The notes beneath the pieces were generated by a model, which did no database searches, was not told the origin of the DNA, and saw only the letters and a list, made by a program, of their open reading frames with translations. DNA of 64,000 bases, taken from contig CAKPUX010000004.1 of NCBI GenBank assembly GCA_934193095.1, positions 3,622 through 67,621 on the forward strand. Reading direction: 5' to 3'. Positions within the stretch are counted from its first letter, which is position 1. Each line of letters begins with the position of its first letter. Below, in pieces: positions 41,248 to 50,145 of this stretch. The translations under genes were made by a program, and so were the position numbers. Source of the DNA: an uncultured Dialister sp. (lineage in GTDB: Bacteria > Bacillota > Negativicutes > Veillonellales > Dialisteraceae).

Positions 41248-42633
41248 TTGAAACTTCTGGAACGTCTTGGCCGCCGTGACGGCACCGAGAAAAAAGAACA
41301 GGCCGCTATATTTGCCGGCCGGACGAACAACGCCCACGAAGAGGGATACCAGGAGCTGAAAAACGGAATTCACCGGCGTATCGTCGATGACATGACCGCT
41401 GAGCAGCAGCAGGTCTTGGACGGCAGGCATACGCGGCAGGAGGTCGAGGCGGTCATCACGCGCTATGTACAGCGTGTGGTCGAAGAGGATCCCTTTGCCG
41501 TTCCGCGCGGCGAGCGTTCGCGTCTGGTATCGGATATCTGTGATGAGATCCTGGGGCTTGGCCCGATCGAGCCATTCCTGAAGGATGATGCCGTGACGGA
41601 GATCATGATCAACGGGCCGAAGAAGATCTATGTGGAAAAGATGGGCAAGATCCATCTGACGCAAGCTCGTTTTCAGGATCAGGCACACCTGATGGCGATC
41701 ATCGAGAAGATCGTGTCGCCGCTGGGCCGTCACGTCGATGAGGCATCGCCGATCGTCGATGCGCGTCTCGAAGACGGTTCTCGTGTCAATATCGTCATCC
41801 CGCCGCTTTCTCTGTCCGGACCGTGCGTGACGATCCGTAAATTCTCCCGGATACCGCTCTTGATCGAGGATCTGATCGCCTATGGCACCCTTTCGGAGCA
41901 GATGGCCTCATTCCTGCGCGCCTGTGTCAAGGCGAAGCTGAACATCATGGTCAGCGGCGGTACCGGCTCCGGTAAGACGACCACGCTGAATGTACTTTCT
42001 TCCTTCATCCCCTCCGATGAACGCATCGTCACCATCGAAGATGCCGCCGAGCTCCGCCTCGAGCAGCCGCATGTCGTGACGCTCGAGTCCCGTCCGCCGA
42101 ATATAGAGGGCAAGGGGGCGGTCACGATCAGAGACCTTGTGAAGAATGCTCTCCGTATGCGCCCGGACCGCATCATCGTCGGCGAAGTCCGAAGCGGCGA
42201 GGCACTCGATATGCTGCAGGCGATGAATACCGGCCATGACGGCTCACTCACGACCGCGCATGCGAACAGTCCGCGCGATGTGCTCTCGCGTCTGGAAACG
42301 ATGGTCCTTATGAGCGGCTTCGATCTGCCGGTCACGGCGATCCGCAACCAGATCTCCTCCGCACTCGATCTCATCATTCATCAGTCCCGTATTCAGGATG
42401 GTTCCCGCAAGATCACCTACATCACCGAAGTGCAGCAGATGGAAGGGAATGTGATCGTCCTGCAGGACCTTTTCCGCTACCATCAGACCGGCTTCGATGA
42501 AAACGGCAAGTCGCAGGGCTCCTTCGTGTATACAGGCCTCCAGCCGCAGTTTCTCACCAAGTTTAAGATCCACGGCGTAGATGTGCCGAAGGATCTCTTC
42601 CGCCGTGTGCCGGAAAGGGATTGGGAAGAATGA
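41248..42633 (+). CDS. cpaF: Tad pilus assembly ATPase CpaF/TadA
   Basis: 461 residues. A hexameric secretion ATPase powering pilin polymerisation. Walker A GGTGSGKTT is at about 236-244; DERIVTIEDAAEL and RMRPDRIIVGEVRSGEALDML supply the Asp box, Walker B and His-box region (GHDGSLTTAHAN). TTG 41248 after AAGGAAGGTGAAGAC is the chosen start; an upstream ATG (41149) would overlap tadE by 26 bp and add a low-complexity leader. Confidence 0.93.
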   Translation: MKLLERLGRRDGTEKKEQAAIFAGRTNNAHEEGYQELKNGIHRRIVDDMTAEQQQVLDGRHTRQEVEAVITRYVQRVVEEDPFAVPRGERSRLVSDICDEILGLGPIEPFLKDDAVTEIMINGPKKIYVEKMGKIHLTQARFQDQAHLMAIIEKIVSPLGRHVDEASPIVDARLEDGSRVNIVIPPLSLSGPCVTIRKFSRIPLLIEDLIAYGTLSEQMASFLRACVKAKLNIMVSGGTGSGKTTTLNVLSSFIPSDERIVTIEDAAELRLEQPHVVTLESRPPNIEGKGAVTIRDLVKNALRMRPDRIIVGEVRSGEALDMLQAMNTGHDGSLTTAHANSPRDVLSRLETMVLMSGFDLPVTAIRNQISSALDLIIHQSRIQDGSRKITYITEVQQMEGNVIVLQDLFRYHQTGFDENGKSQGSFVYTGLQPQFLTKFKIHGVDVPKDLFRRVPERDWEE

Positions 42634-43217
42634 GACGGCCGCGCAGCGGCAGGCTCATTCTTGCTGAATAAAGTATGACGTGAAAGGTTCAGGGTTCAGG
42701 TTGGCGGGTTCAGGGTTGTGGTGCGGCGCAAAATAATATGGAAGCGCCGCGGAGTTTTGATAGCGCTTCGCGCCGTCGTCAGAGGGGCGTAGCCGAGAGA
42801 TCTTCCTTGCAGAACGGTCAGTGTGCCGACTGCGCTATTTCAATCACCGCTTGCTCCTAATCCCTAATCCCTGGCTACTCATCCCTGCTTTCAACCTGAA
42901 GTTTGAAAGCAGAAACCGAGATTCATCTATCCCCTTCCTCTGGAAGGGGAACGCCCGAAGGGCAAGGGGTTGGCCGAGGGAGAGAAAAGCCCCAAGCCAA
43001 CCTCCGCCCCTTCGGGGCACCTCCTTCCAAAGGAAGGAGGGAAAAGACAGAGCTCGGCCATCGCCCTTTTTATATTCCGCGGCGCTTCCATATTCTTATG
43101 CGCCGCACCACCACTCCTCACTCCTAACTAGAGAGCGCGAATCTCTCGTACGCAATTAAAGGGCGACCCGCGGGCGAACCCCGAACCCCGAACCCTTTTG
43201 AACCGAGGTGATACTCC
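42634..43217. repeat. Composite repeats with a full multi-hairpin element
   Basis: About 580 bp without a gene, splitting cpaF from tadC. GGTTCAG heptamers, a plus CORE (about 42723-42755), a CGTCAT fragment, H7, then the multi-hairpin element (about 42912-43045), a minus CORE (about 43075-43112), CTCACTC heptamers, TAIL and GAACCCC units up to the tadC ribosome site. Confidence 0.85.
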
Positions 43218-44153
43218 ATGCTTGCATTTTCTATCGCGATTGCGATTTCCTTATTTGTTTTTATCACGATGACGCTCATCGTGCTCCGGCAGTCGGACTC
43301 GCAGCGAGAGATGCAGCGGCGTCTGGATCAGTTTATGGATCTTTCTGCCGAAGAAGAGATGGTGGATCCGGACGACCTTCGAAGGATCCCCTTCCTGCAG
43401 CGTACCGTCGGCCGTATGCTGGGCGAGCTGATGGATACACTCTCCTATTTCGCTCCGGCGGCGATCCCGAAGCTCATGGAGCGGCGCATCATGCTCGCCG
43501 GCAAGCAGGGCGTATGGAAGGTCGCTCATTTTGCCGGCCTCTGGTTCCTGTGCCTCGCGTTCGGGCTCGCACTCGGCTTCTGGTATGCAGGGCGGGGCGT
43601 TTACACACCGCCGCAGTTCTTCCTCATCGTCCTTGGATGGGGATTCATGGGGGCACTGCTTCCCTTCGGCGTCCTGAATCATATCATCAAGAAACGCCAG
43701 GCTCTCATCACGCGGCAGCTGCCGGATGTGCTGGACCTTCTCGCGATCTCTGTGCAGGCAGGGCTTTCCTTCGATGCGGCGCTTCGCAAGGTCGTCGAAC
43801 GCATGAAGGGCCCCTTGATCGACGAGCTCTCCCGCATGCTCCGCGATGTACGCATGGGGATGACCCGCCGCCGCTCGATGCAGTTCATGGCGAAACGCTG
43901 TGATGTGCAGGATGTGTACCTCTTCGTCATGTCCGTCACGCAGTCGGAGCGTCTCGGCGCTTCCATGTCGGATACGCTGACGATTCAGGCTGACAATATG
44001 AGAAATGTCCGCCGCCAGCGGGCGCGGACGAAGGCGATGAAGGCGCCGGTCAAGATGGTCTTCCCGCTCGTCTTCTGCATTTTCCCTGCGATCTTCGTGG
44101 TGGCGCTCCTGCCATCGCTCCTCTCTCTCATGGAAACCATGGGGAAAAAATAA
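43218..44153 (+). CDS. tadC: Tad pilus inner-membrane platform protein TadC
   Basis: 311 residues of the type II secretion F family, paralogous to TadB. One N-terminal helix (about 1-20), two central helices, the T2SF domain (about 165-290; LPDVLDLLAISVQAGLSFDAAL) and C-terminal helices. GAGGTGA precedes the ATG. The stop codon lies inside the stem of the terminator that follows. Confidence 0.92.
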   Translation: MLAFSIAIAISLFVFITMTLIVLRQSDSQREMQRRLDQFMDLSAEEEMVDPDDLRRIPFLQRTVGRMLGELMDTLSYFAPAAIPKLMERRIMLAGKQGVWKVAHFAGLWFLCLAFGLALGFWYAGRGVYTPPQFFLIVLGWGFMGALLPFGVLNHIIKKRQALITRQLPDVLDLLAISVQAGLSFDAALRKVVERMKGPLIDELSRMLRDVRMGMTRRRSMQFMAKRCDVQDVYLFVMSVTQSERLGASMSDTLTIQADNMRNVRRQRARTKAMKAPVKMVFPLVFCIFPAIFVVALLPSLLSLMETMGKK

Positions 44154-44181
44154 CTGGCAGCGTGAGCTGGCAGTTATTTTT
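44145..44181 (+). terminator. Terminator overlapping the tadC stop codon
   Basis: AAAAATAACTGGCAGC, loop GTGA, GCTGGCAGTTATTTTT, one G-G mismatch in a 15-bp stem. Confidence 0.85.
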
Positions 44182-44491
44182 GGTTGGCGTGGTTTGAAAG
44201 AGGGACTAGTGACTGGTGACTAGTGACTGGTGACTGGTGACTAGGGATTAGTGGCTAGGGATTAGGAGCCGCAAGTGACTGGTAGCTAGTGACTGGTGAC
44301 TTAAATACCGCCTTCGGGCATCGCCACTATTTATACTCCGCGGCGCTTCTGCTTTTTATGCGCCGCACCACCATTTCGCATTTCTCATTCCTAATTCCTC
44401 ATTCGGGTCGAGCTTTCATCCACAATTCAGGGGCAGCACGCCTGCGGGCTACCCCTGAACTCATCAACTATATTTTCGAAAGGAGCCCTTT
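44182..44491. repeat. Complete composite element H7-CORE-H7-TAIL
   Basis: A clean example: GACTAGT/GACTGGT/GATTAGT/GATTAGG heptamers (about 44205-44305), minus CORE (about 44308-44370), TTCGCAT/TTCTCAT/CTAATTC heptamers and a TAIL ending GGGCTACCC. The CORE matches that at 26908-26966 almost base for base. Confidence 0.88.
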
Positions 44492-44833
44492 ATGACCGAG
44501 ACATGGATCCTTGCCAATACTGACCGCACCGTCTCTCTCACCGTAGAAATCGCGCGCTCGTGGTGGGCGCGGTTCAAAGGCCTCATGCTCCGCGCGCCCC
44601 TTGAGGAAGGCCATGGGCTGTACCTCGAGAAGACGAACAGCATTCACATGTGCTTCATGCGTTTTGCGATCGACGCGGTGTATTTCGATGGAGAAGGCCG
44701 CGTGGTGAAGGTCGTCCCTCATCTTGCGCCATGGCTTGGCCTCTCCGCCTGCCTCCGTGCGAAAGGGTGTCTGGAGATGAAGGCGGGCGAAGCGAATCGG
44801 CTGGGCATCCAAGTGGGGATGGTGCGGGCTTAG
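44492..44833 (+). CDS. DUF192 family protein
   Basis: A 113-residue DUF192 protein. The core has WWARFKGLMLRAPLEEGHGLYL (about 24-45), then SIHMCFMRFAIDAVYFD, ECHGFMRRF-like features of the family and LGLSACLRAKGCLEMKAGE near the end. DUF192 proteins are small beta-rich domains of unknown function, often exported in other bacteria, but no signal peptide is seen here. AAAGGAG precedes the ATG. It follows tadC with a repeat block between. Confidence 0.88.
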   Translation: MTETWILANTDRTVSLTVEIARSWWARFKGLMLRAPLEEGHGLYLEKTNSIHMCFMRFAIDAVYFDGEGRVVKVVPHLAPWLGLSACLRAKGCLEMKAGEANRLGIQVGMVRA

Positions 44834-44881
44834 AAGTGAGACGTGTGGGAAGGGCGCGCGCCCTGCGGGCTCTCTCTCCCC

Positions 44882-44910
44882 TTGCTGATTTCCCCTTTGC
44901 CCCTTATAAT
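44882..44910 (+). promoter_or_regulatory. Promoter of the 197-residue membrane protein gene
   Basis: TTGCTG (44882-44887), 17-bp spacer, TATAAT (44905-44910), 31 bp before the start. Confidence 0.8.
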
Positions 44911-44941
44911 AGAAAGAACAACTCAGCAAAGGAGACATATC

Positions 44942-45535
44942 ATGGAAGGATCCACCAGCAGTATCATCTTTATCGCTCTCATCACGACGCTCCTCGTCGT
45001 ATTCAATTACCGCACCATGCGCTTCAAGAAAAATGTGGCGGACATCGTGCAGCAGATCCTCGCACATAACAAGCGGGACAGGATGCTTCGGAATCAGGAG
45101 TTCGTCCACTACTTCCTTTCGAGCGGAAATATCTGGCTCGCGCACATGGATGCGGACTTCAGAAAGACTGTCATGGTGCAGACCGGCGTCTCGGTGCTCT
45201 CTATCGTGGGCGGGCTTGCGCTCATCGCGGCCTGCGTCTTCTGCGAAGTGTATCCGCTTGCGCTCTACCCGGCCGCGATGCTCGTCTTTGCATGGAAAGT
45301 GGGATTCTCCTTCGAGACCATTTCCAAGGATGAGAAGGTAAATGCGCGCCGTGCGATGGAAAACTATAAGAAACAGTATCCGAATGATCCTACGGTGAAG
45401 CAGAATAAGTGCACGGACAAGTCTCCGGCCTGGTACATGACGGCGAAGAAGCTGGCAAAGACCGGCAGTCTCGGCCGCGGCAAGGCGGAAGCGAAACCGG
45501 AAGCGAAGACGGTCGTCAAAAAAGGAAAGAAATAA
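44942..45535 (+). CDS. Hypothetical membrane protein with basic C terminus
   Basis: 197 residues. One N-terminal helix (about 7-22), a cytosolic segment, and a pair of helices (about 79-120), then a Lys-rich tail ending KTVVKKGKK. Not recognised. AAAGGAG precedes ATG 44942; the frame is open upstream (44843) without a site. It has its own promoter and terminator, so it need not belong to the Tad locus despite its position. Confidence 0.75.
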   Translation: MEGSTSSIIFIALITTLLVVFNYRTMRFKKNVADIVQQILAHNKRDRMLRNQEFVHYFLSSGNIWLAHMDADFRKTVMVQTGVSVLSIVGGLALIAACVFCEVYPLALYPAAMLVFAWKVGFSFETISKDEKVNARRAMENYKKQYPNDPTVKQNKCTDKSPAWYMTAKKLAKTGSLGRGKAEAKPEAKTVVKKGKK

Positions 45536-45536
45536 A

Positions 45537-45568
45537 AAAGGGAGCTGTGCAGCGCACAGCTCTTTCTT
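45537..45568 (+). terminator. Terminator of the 197-residue gene
   Basis: GGGAGCTGTGC and GCACAGCTCTTTCTT form a 9-11-bp stem around AGC. Confidence 0.8.
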
Positions 45569-45780
45569 GTAAATGAAGGGGTTCAGTAGGTTCTATAGGT
45601 TCAGAGGGTTCAGCGGGGGTGGTGCGGCGCATCAAATCATGGAAGCGCCGCGGAGTATAAATGGGGGCGATGCCCCAAAGTGGTATTCAAGTCACCGGTC
45701 ACTAGTCACTTCTAATCCCTAATCCCTAGCTACCAGTCCCCAGTCCCTAGTCCCCCATTTATACGAAAGAAGCGCATACT
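45569..45780. repeat. 9-bp GGTTC units, CORE and H7
   Basis: GGTTCAGTA/GGTTCTATA/GGTTCAGAG 9-mers, a plus CORE (about 45623-45690) and a TAGTCAC/TAATCCC/CAGTCCC heptamer run ending 20 bp before the next gene. Confidence 0.85.
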
Positions 45781-46260
45781 ATGTCCTTTGAAAAAGTAAA
45801 ATCCTATTTCGATACCCTCGGCATGGGGGATCGCTGCATCGATCTCAAAGAATCTTCCGCGACCGTAGCTTTGGCGGCACAGGCGCTCGGGACGGAGGAG
45901 GCGCGCATCGCGAAGACGATGTCCTTCCTTCTGGATGACAAGCCTCTCATCATCGTCGTGGCGGGCGATGCCAAAGTGGATAACCACAAATTCAAGATGA
46001 CCTTCCACAAGAAGGCGAAGATGATCCCCGGTGCGGAGTGCGAGCAGTATATCGGCCACCGCCCCGGCGGCGTGTGCCCTTTCTGCCTGCCCGAGGGCGT
46101 GCCGGTCTACCTCGATGTGTCTTTGCGGCGTTTTGACATCGTCTATCCGGCAGCAGGCACAGACCACAGCGCTGTACGCCTCTCGATCCCTGAGCTCGAG
46201 TCCTCATCCAAAGCCCTGGGCTGGGTCGATGTGTGTAAGAATTGGGGAGAAAACGCGTGA
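45781..46260 (+). CDS. YbaK/EbsC-type aminoacyl-tRNA deacylase
   Basis: A 159-residue YbaK-like domain protein. Family members hydrolyse mischarged tRNAs such as Cys-tRNA(Pro). The conserved core has KTMSFLLDDKPLIIVVAGDAKVDNHKFK (Lys about 45; acid and His-containing loop) and GHRPGGVCPFCLP (about 92-104), the GGVSP-like loop with Cys in place of Ser. Exact specificity is not determinable. A weak GAAAGAAG site precedes the start. Confidence 0.88.
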   Translation: MSFEKVKSYFDTLGMGDRCIDLKESSATVALAAQALGTEEARIAKTMSFLLDDKPLIIVVAGDAKVDNHKFKMTFHKKAKMIPGAECEQYIGHRPGGVCPFCLPEGVPVYLDVSLRRFDIVYPAAGTDHSAVRLSIPELESSSKALGWVDVCKNWGENA

Positions 46261-46683
46261 GTGCGGGACCGCACCACTGTCAAGAAAAACTTTTGTAAAA
46301 GGGTTCAGGTTGGCGGGGTCAGGGTTCAAGGGATGGCGGCGAAGCCGCCATATTCTTCGTTGAATCCGTTGAACCACGAAGTTTGAAAGCAGAAACCGAG
46401 TTTCATCTATCCCCTTCCTCTGGAAGGGGAACGCCCGAAGGGCAAGGGGTTGGTCGAGGGAGAGAAAAGTCCCAAGCCAACCTCCGCCCCTTCGGGGCAC
46501 CTCCTTCCAAAGGAAGGAGGGAAAAAAGAGATCAGGCATCGCCTTATTTATACTTCGCGGCGCTTCTTATTTTTATGCGCCGCACCTTCCCCATAGAACC
46601 CGTTGAACCCGTTGAACCTGCTGAACCTTGAACCCTGAACCCAACCTTATCTCTATTCACTCATATTTCTACGGAGTATTCCT
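46261..46683. repeat. Multi-hairpin element, CORE and GAACCC units
   Basis: GGTTCAG units, GGCGGCGAAGCCGCC, then the second copy of the multi-hairpin element (about 46375-46523), nearly identical to 42912-43045, a minus CORE (about 46545-46588) and a mix of 9- and 7-bp GAACC units up to 46640. No gene is present. Confidence 0.87.
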
Positions 46684-47814
46684 ATGATCGTTTCACAGTT
46701 CGGCGTCGAAAGCTGGATGGACCAGTACGAAGAAGGCGCCAAGTACAATATCACGGACACCTGCGCGAAGCCTCTCTCGCTCACAGAACTCTTTTCGCTG
46801 GCGGGCGAAGATCGCGCAGATTTCATGGAGCGCTTTTTTGCAAGAGAGCAGACATACGGCACCATCTTCGGCTCGGAGAAGGTCAAGAAAGAGATCAGCC
46901 GTCTCTATGCGAGCATCTCTCCGGAGGAAATCCTGACGGAGCATGGTGCGACAGGCGGGAACCAGCACATTTTCTTCTCGCTCATTCGCACGGGCGACCG
47001 CGTGATCGCATTCTCCCCGAGCTATCAGCAGTTTTACTCTGCACCGGAAGCGCTCGGAGCGGAGGTGACGGTGCTGCGCCTTCGAAGAGAGAATGGCTAT
47101 CTGCCGGACCTTGATGAGCTTTCGCGGGCAGCGGCGCGCGGCGTGCGCATGATCTGCCTCAATAATCCGAACAATCCGACGGGCTCTCTGATCCCTGCGG
47201 ATATGATGGCGGACATCGTGACCATCGCACGCAGGGCGGGCGCGTACCTTTTCTGCGATGAAGTGTACAGCGGCGTTTCCATCGACGGAGCATCCACTCC
47301 CTCCGTTGCCGATCTCTATGAGAAGGGGATCGCGACCGGGTCAATGTCGAAGGCCTTTTCGCTGGCCGGGCTTCGTCTCGGCTGGCTTGCGACCCATGAC
47401 CGGCAGGCGCTCGCCCAGTTTCGCCGCGTGCGGGACTATGACCTTGTGAGCTGCGGTCTTTTCGATGAGGAAATCGCGGCGCTCGCCTTGGCGCACAAGG
47501 AAAAAATCCTTGCGAGAAACCGCGCCATCCTGGCAGCGAATCTTCCCATCCTGGACGGCTGGGTGGAAGGGGAGCCGCATGTCTCTTATGTGAAGCCGAC
47601 GGCCGGTACCATGGCGCTCGTGCATTACGATCTTCCCATCGGTTCGCGTGATTTCTGCCGCCGCATGTATGAGGAGACAGGCGCCTTCTGCGTCCCCGGC
47701 GACTGCTTCGATGAGCCATTCTCTTTCCGTGTCGGCTACGGCCATGATGGGGCGCTGCTGCGAAAAGGGCTGGATGCGGTGAGTGAGTTTATCAGGCGGG
47801 TGGCTGGGGATTAG
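46684..47814 (+). CDS. Pyridoxal-phosphate aminotransferase, class I/II
   Basis: 376 residues of the fold-type I aminotransferase family. HGATGGNQHIFFSL (about 88-101) binds the cofactor phosphate, LNNPNNPTGS (about 159-168) holds the cofactor ring Asn, FCDEVYSGV (about 192-200) the Asp, and SMSKAFSLAGLRLGW (about 221-235) the Schiff-base Lys. Substrate unknown; the group is close to those labelled aminotransferase or capreomycidine synthase-like. CGGAG lies upstream. Confidence 0.88.
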   Translation: MIVSQFGVESWMDQYEEGAKYNITDTCAKPLSLTELFSLAGEDRADFMERFFAREQTYGTIFGSEKVKKEISRLYASISPEEILTEHGATGGNQHIFFSLIRTGDRVIAFSPSYQQFYSAPEALGAEVTVLRLRRENGYLPDLDELSRAAARGVRMICLNNPNNPTGSLIPADMMADIVTIARRAGAYLFCDEVYSGVSIDGASTPSVADLYEKGIATGSMSKAFSLAGLRLGWLATHDRQALAQFRRVRDYDLVSCGLFDEEIAALALAHKEKILARNRAILAANLPILDGWVEGEPHVSYVKPTAGTMALVHYDLPIGSRDFCRRMYEETGAFCVPGDCFDEPFSFRVGYGHDGALLRKGLDAVSEFIRRVAGD

Positions 47815-48070
47815 TAGCTGGTAGCTAGTGACTAGTGACTTGAATGCCACTTTCGGGCATCGCCCTATTTATACTCCGCGGCGCTTTTGATTTTTATGCG
47901 CCGCACCACCATTCCTAATTCCTAATTCCTCATTCCTAATTCAAGCAGAGCTTTCACACGCAATCAAGGGGACAGTACGCCCCATGGGCTAATCCTGAAC
48001 CCGCCCCGCTCCTTGCCTAAACAGCCCAAAGCAAGTACAATAGAAGAAAGTTCCCCAAGGAGGCAAAGCT
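47815..48070. repeat. Composite element H7-CORE-H7-TAIL
   Basis: AGCTGGT/AGCTAGT/GACTAGT heptamers, minus CORE (about 47845-47908), CTAATTC heptamers, TAIL, then the ribosome site AAGGAGG of divIVA. Confidence 0.87.
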
Positions 48071-48754
48071 ATGATTACACCAATGGACATTCATAATAAA
48101 ACTTTCTCCAAAGGCCTGCGCGGCTACAGCGAGGAAGAGGTCAATGATTTCCTGCGCCAGATCGTCACGGACTACGAGCAGATCTATCGTGAGCATCGCG
48201 AGATGGAAGAAGAAATGGACCAGATGAAAGTGAAGCTCGCCAACTATGAGAAGATTTCCGATACCATGACGGCGACGCTCCAGCTTGCCAAGGATACCGC
48301 TGAGAACGTCAAGAAGAACGCGAAGAGAAACGCGGATATTCTGATCTCCAATGCAAAGATGGAAGGTGCCAGACAGGTGAAGGATGCGGAAGACTACCGC
48401 CGCCGTCTGGCTGAGACCATGATCCATACGGAAGGAAATATGAAGAACTATGTCAGCAAGATCCGCAAAGATCTGGAGCTTGCGCTGGCATCCATCGATG
48501 CGCTGGAAAATCTGAAGGCTCCTGTCGTCCCGGGCTATGCTTATCCGGCTGTCGAGCTGCCGAAGGAAGAAACGCCGGCAGATGCACCGGCAGAGGAAAT
48601 TCCAACGGAAGAAGTACCGGATGAAGCTGCTCCTGTGGAAGAGACGCCCGTAGAAGAACCGGCACCGGAAGTTGAAGAAACACCGACCGAAGAACCGGCT
48701 CCGGCAGAGGAAGAAGCCAAGGCAGAAGAGCCGAAAACCGAAGAAAAGAAATAA
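48071..48754 (+). CDS. divIVA: DivIVA domain cell-division/polarity protein
   Basis: 227 residues. MITPMDIHNKTFSKGLRGYSEEEVNDFLRQI is the DivIVA membrane-binding head, followed by coiled coils (about 30-75 and 85-150) and an acidic Glu/Pro/Ala-rich tail (about 160-227). DivIVA marks curved membrane at poles and septa. The acidic tail resembles the linker in the Jag protein of this window. A perfect terminator follows. Confidence 0.93.
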   Translation: MITPMDIHNKTFSKGLRGYSEEEVNDFLRQIVTDYEQIYREHREMEEEMDQMKVKLANYEKISDTMTATLQLAKDTAENVKKNAKRNADILISNAKMEGARQVKDAEDYRRRLAETMIHTEGNMKNYVSKIRKDLELALASIDALENLKAPVVPGYAYPAVELPKEETPADAPAEEIPTEEVPDEAAPVEETPVEEPAPEVEETPTEEPAPAEEEAKAEEPKTEEKK

Positions 48755-48764
48755 AGAATGCATC

Positions 48765-48796
48765 AAAAAAGCACAGGCGAAAGCCTGTGCTTTTTT
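48765..48796. terminator. Terminator after divIVA
   Basis: AAAAAAGCACAGGC, GAAA, GCCTGTGCTTTTTT: a perfect 14-bp stem. Confidence 0.95.
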
Positions 48797-49021
48797 GATT
48801 GAGGAGGAATAGGTTCAATGGGTTCTACAGGTTCTGAGGGTTCAACAGGGGTAGTGCGGCGCATCATAAAATAGAAGCGCCGCGAAATTTTTAATCTATT
48901 AAAATACATTATCCCAAAGATGGGAAACCCGTTGAACCTTTTGAACCCATAGAACCCGCTGAACCACTTTCGTACGCAATCAAAGGACGGCACGCCCGAG
49001 GGGCTAACCCTGAAGCTCTAT
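48797..49021. repeat. 9-mers, CORE, 9-mers and TAIL
   Basis: GGTTCAATG/GGTTCTACA/GGTTCTGAG units, plus CORE (about 48855-48886), then GAACCCGTT/GAACCTTTT/GAACCCATA/GAACCCGCT units in the opposite sense and a TAIL. The GGTTC and GAACC runs form an inverted pair around the CORE. Confidence 0.83.
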
Positions 49022-49735
49022 TTACTTCTTCTCCCCGAAGATCCGGAGCATGTAGATGAAGAGATTGATGAAGTCGAGGTAGAGGGTGAGCGCGCAGAGG
49101 ATGGCGAGCTTCACACCTTCATCGGTGGTGTTCGTGTTGTTGGCGAAAGCGATCTCACGGATGCGCTTCGTATCATAAGCGGTGAGGCCGACGAAGATCA
49201 GGATGCCTGCGTAGGCGAGGATCATTTCCAGGAAAGAGTTATCAAGGAAAAGATTCACCACGGTAGCGATGATGAGTCCGAAAAGCCCCATGAGGCACAG
49301 ATTGCCCATCTTCGAAAGGTCAGTCTTCGTGAGGTAGCCATAGGCAGACATGACAGCGAAGGTGCCTGCGGTGATGAAGAAGACGCTCGCGATAGAGGTC
49401 ATGGTGTAAACAAGGAAAATGGAGGCCATCATCGCACCGTTCAGGACGGCATAGATGATGTACATGGCCGCCGCTTTTTTGAGAGACATGCGAGCAACCG
49501 CGGAAGAAAGGTGCCATACGAGGGCGACCGTCGCGATGAGGAGCGCCCACATCGTGAATTTGCCGGCGAAGACCAGAGAGAGCAGCATCGGGCTGCCTGC
49601 TACGGTGTAAGCGGTGAAGCCGGTGATGGCAAGGGCAATAGCGACCCAGAGATAGATGTCTTTCATGAGGCCGGGCATATTGATGGAGAGGGATTTCTCC
49701 CGCTCCCAGGCCATGTCGTTGTTGAACGAGTTCAT
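49022..49735 (-). CDS. Bax inhibitor-1/YccA family membrane protein
   Basis: 237 residues with seven predicted helices of the BI-1 (TMBIM) family, pH-sensitive Ca2+-leak type channels in characterised members. VGLTAYDTKRIREIA near the end holds the conserved Asp. ATG 49735 follows GAAAGGAG; ten upstream codons are discarded. A minus-strand TATAAT lies at 49799-49804. Confidence 0.92.
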   Translation of the reverse strand: MNSFNNDMAWEREKSLSINMPGLMKDIYLWVAIALAITGFTAYTVAGSPMLLSLVFAGKFTMWALLIATVALVWHLSSAVARMSLKKAAAMYIIYAVLNGAMMASIFLVYTMTSIASVFFITAGTFAVMSAYGYLTKTDLSKMGNLCLMGLFGLIIATVVNLFLDNSFLEMILAYAGILIFVGLTAYDTKRIREIAFANNTNTTDEGVKLAILCALTLYLDFINLFIYMLRIFGEKK

Positions 49736-49765
49736 AGGAAATCTCCTTTCAAAAAATAGGATCAT

Positions 49766-50145
49766 CGGGAATCCGATGGAATATTCACTCCTGCTATTAT
49801 TATAGCATATATCAATAGGGGGATATAGAAGAAGTTGGGTAGCTGATGACCGAGGATGCGGCTTCCCATGGCCGGGCCGCTCCTTATCCGGGAAAGAGGA
49901 TCGTCCAGTTTTTCATCTTCGTCGCGGGAGGAGGGGGCTGCACTTTGGGAAGAGGGATCATCTGAAATATTCCTGATAGATTTTTTCTATAGCGACTTAT
50001 GAAAAACAGGAATATCTTCGATACTATGTAGGTATCTATGGAATTTGACATGGCAGGCGGCGGGCTATCCGAAAAGCGGTCATTGGTTTATAATATAGAT
50101 ACAAACTTTTGAAATTTGTTTATGAAATATTTAGAGAGGGTTGGC
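49766..50145. other. Gene-free divergent region without mosaic repeats
   Basis: About 380 bp between divergent genes. It contains TATAAT-like elements on both strands (minus 49799-49804; plus 50089-50094) and TTGACA at 50045, which is too far from the latter to pair with it. No RNA gene or repeat recognised. Confidence 0.6.

Noticed and set aside
49766..50145. TTGACA at 50045 paired with TATAAT at 50089 as a promoter
   Set aside because: The 38-bp spacing is incompatible with a sigma-70 promoter.
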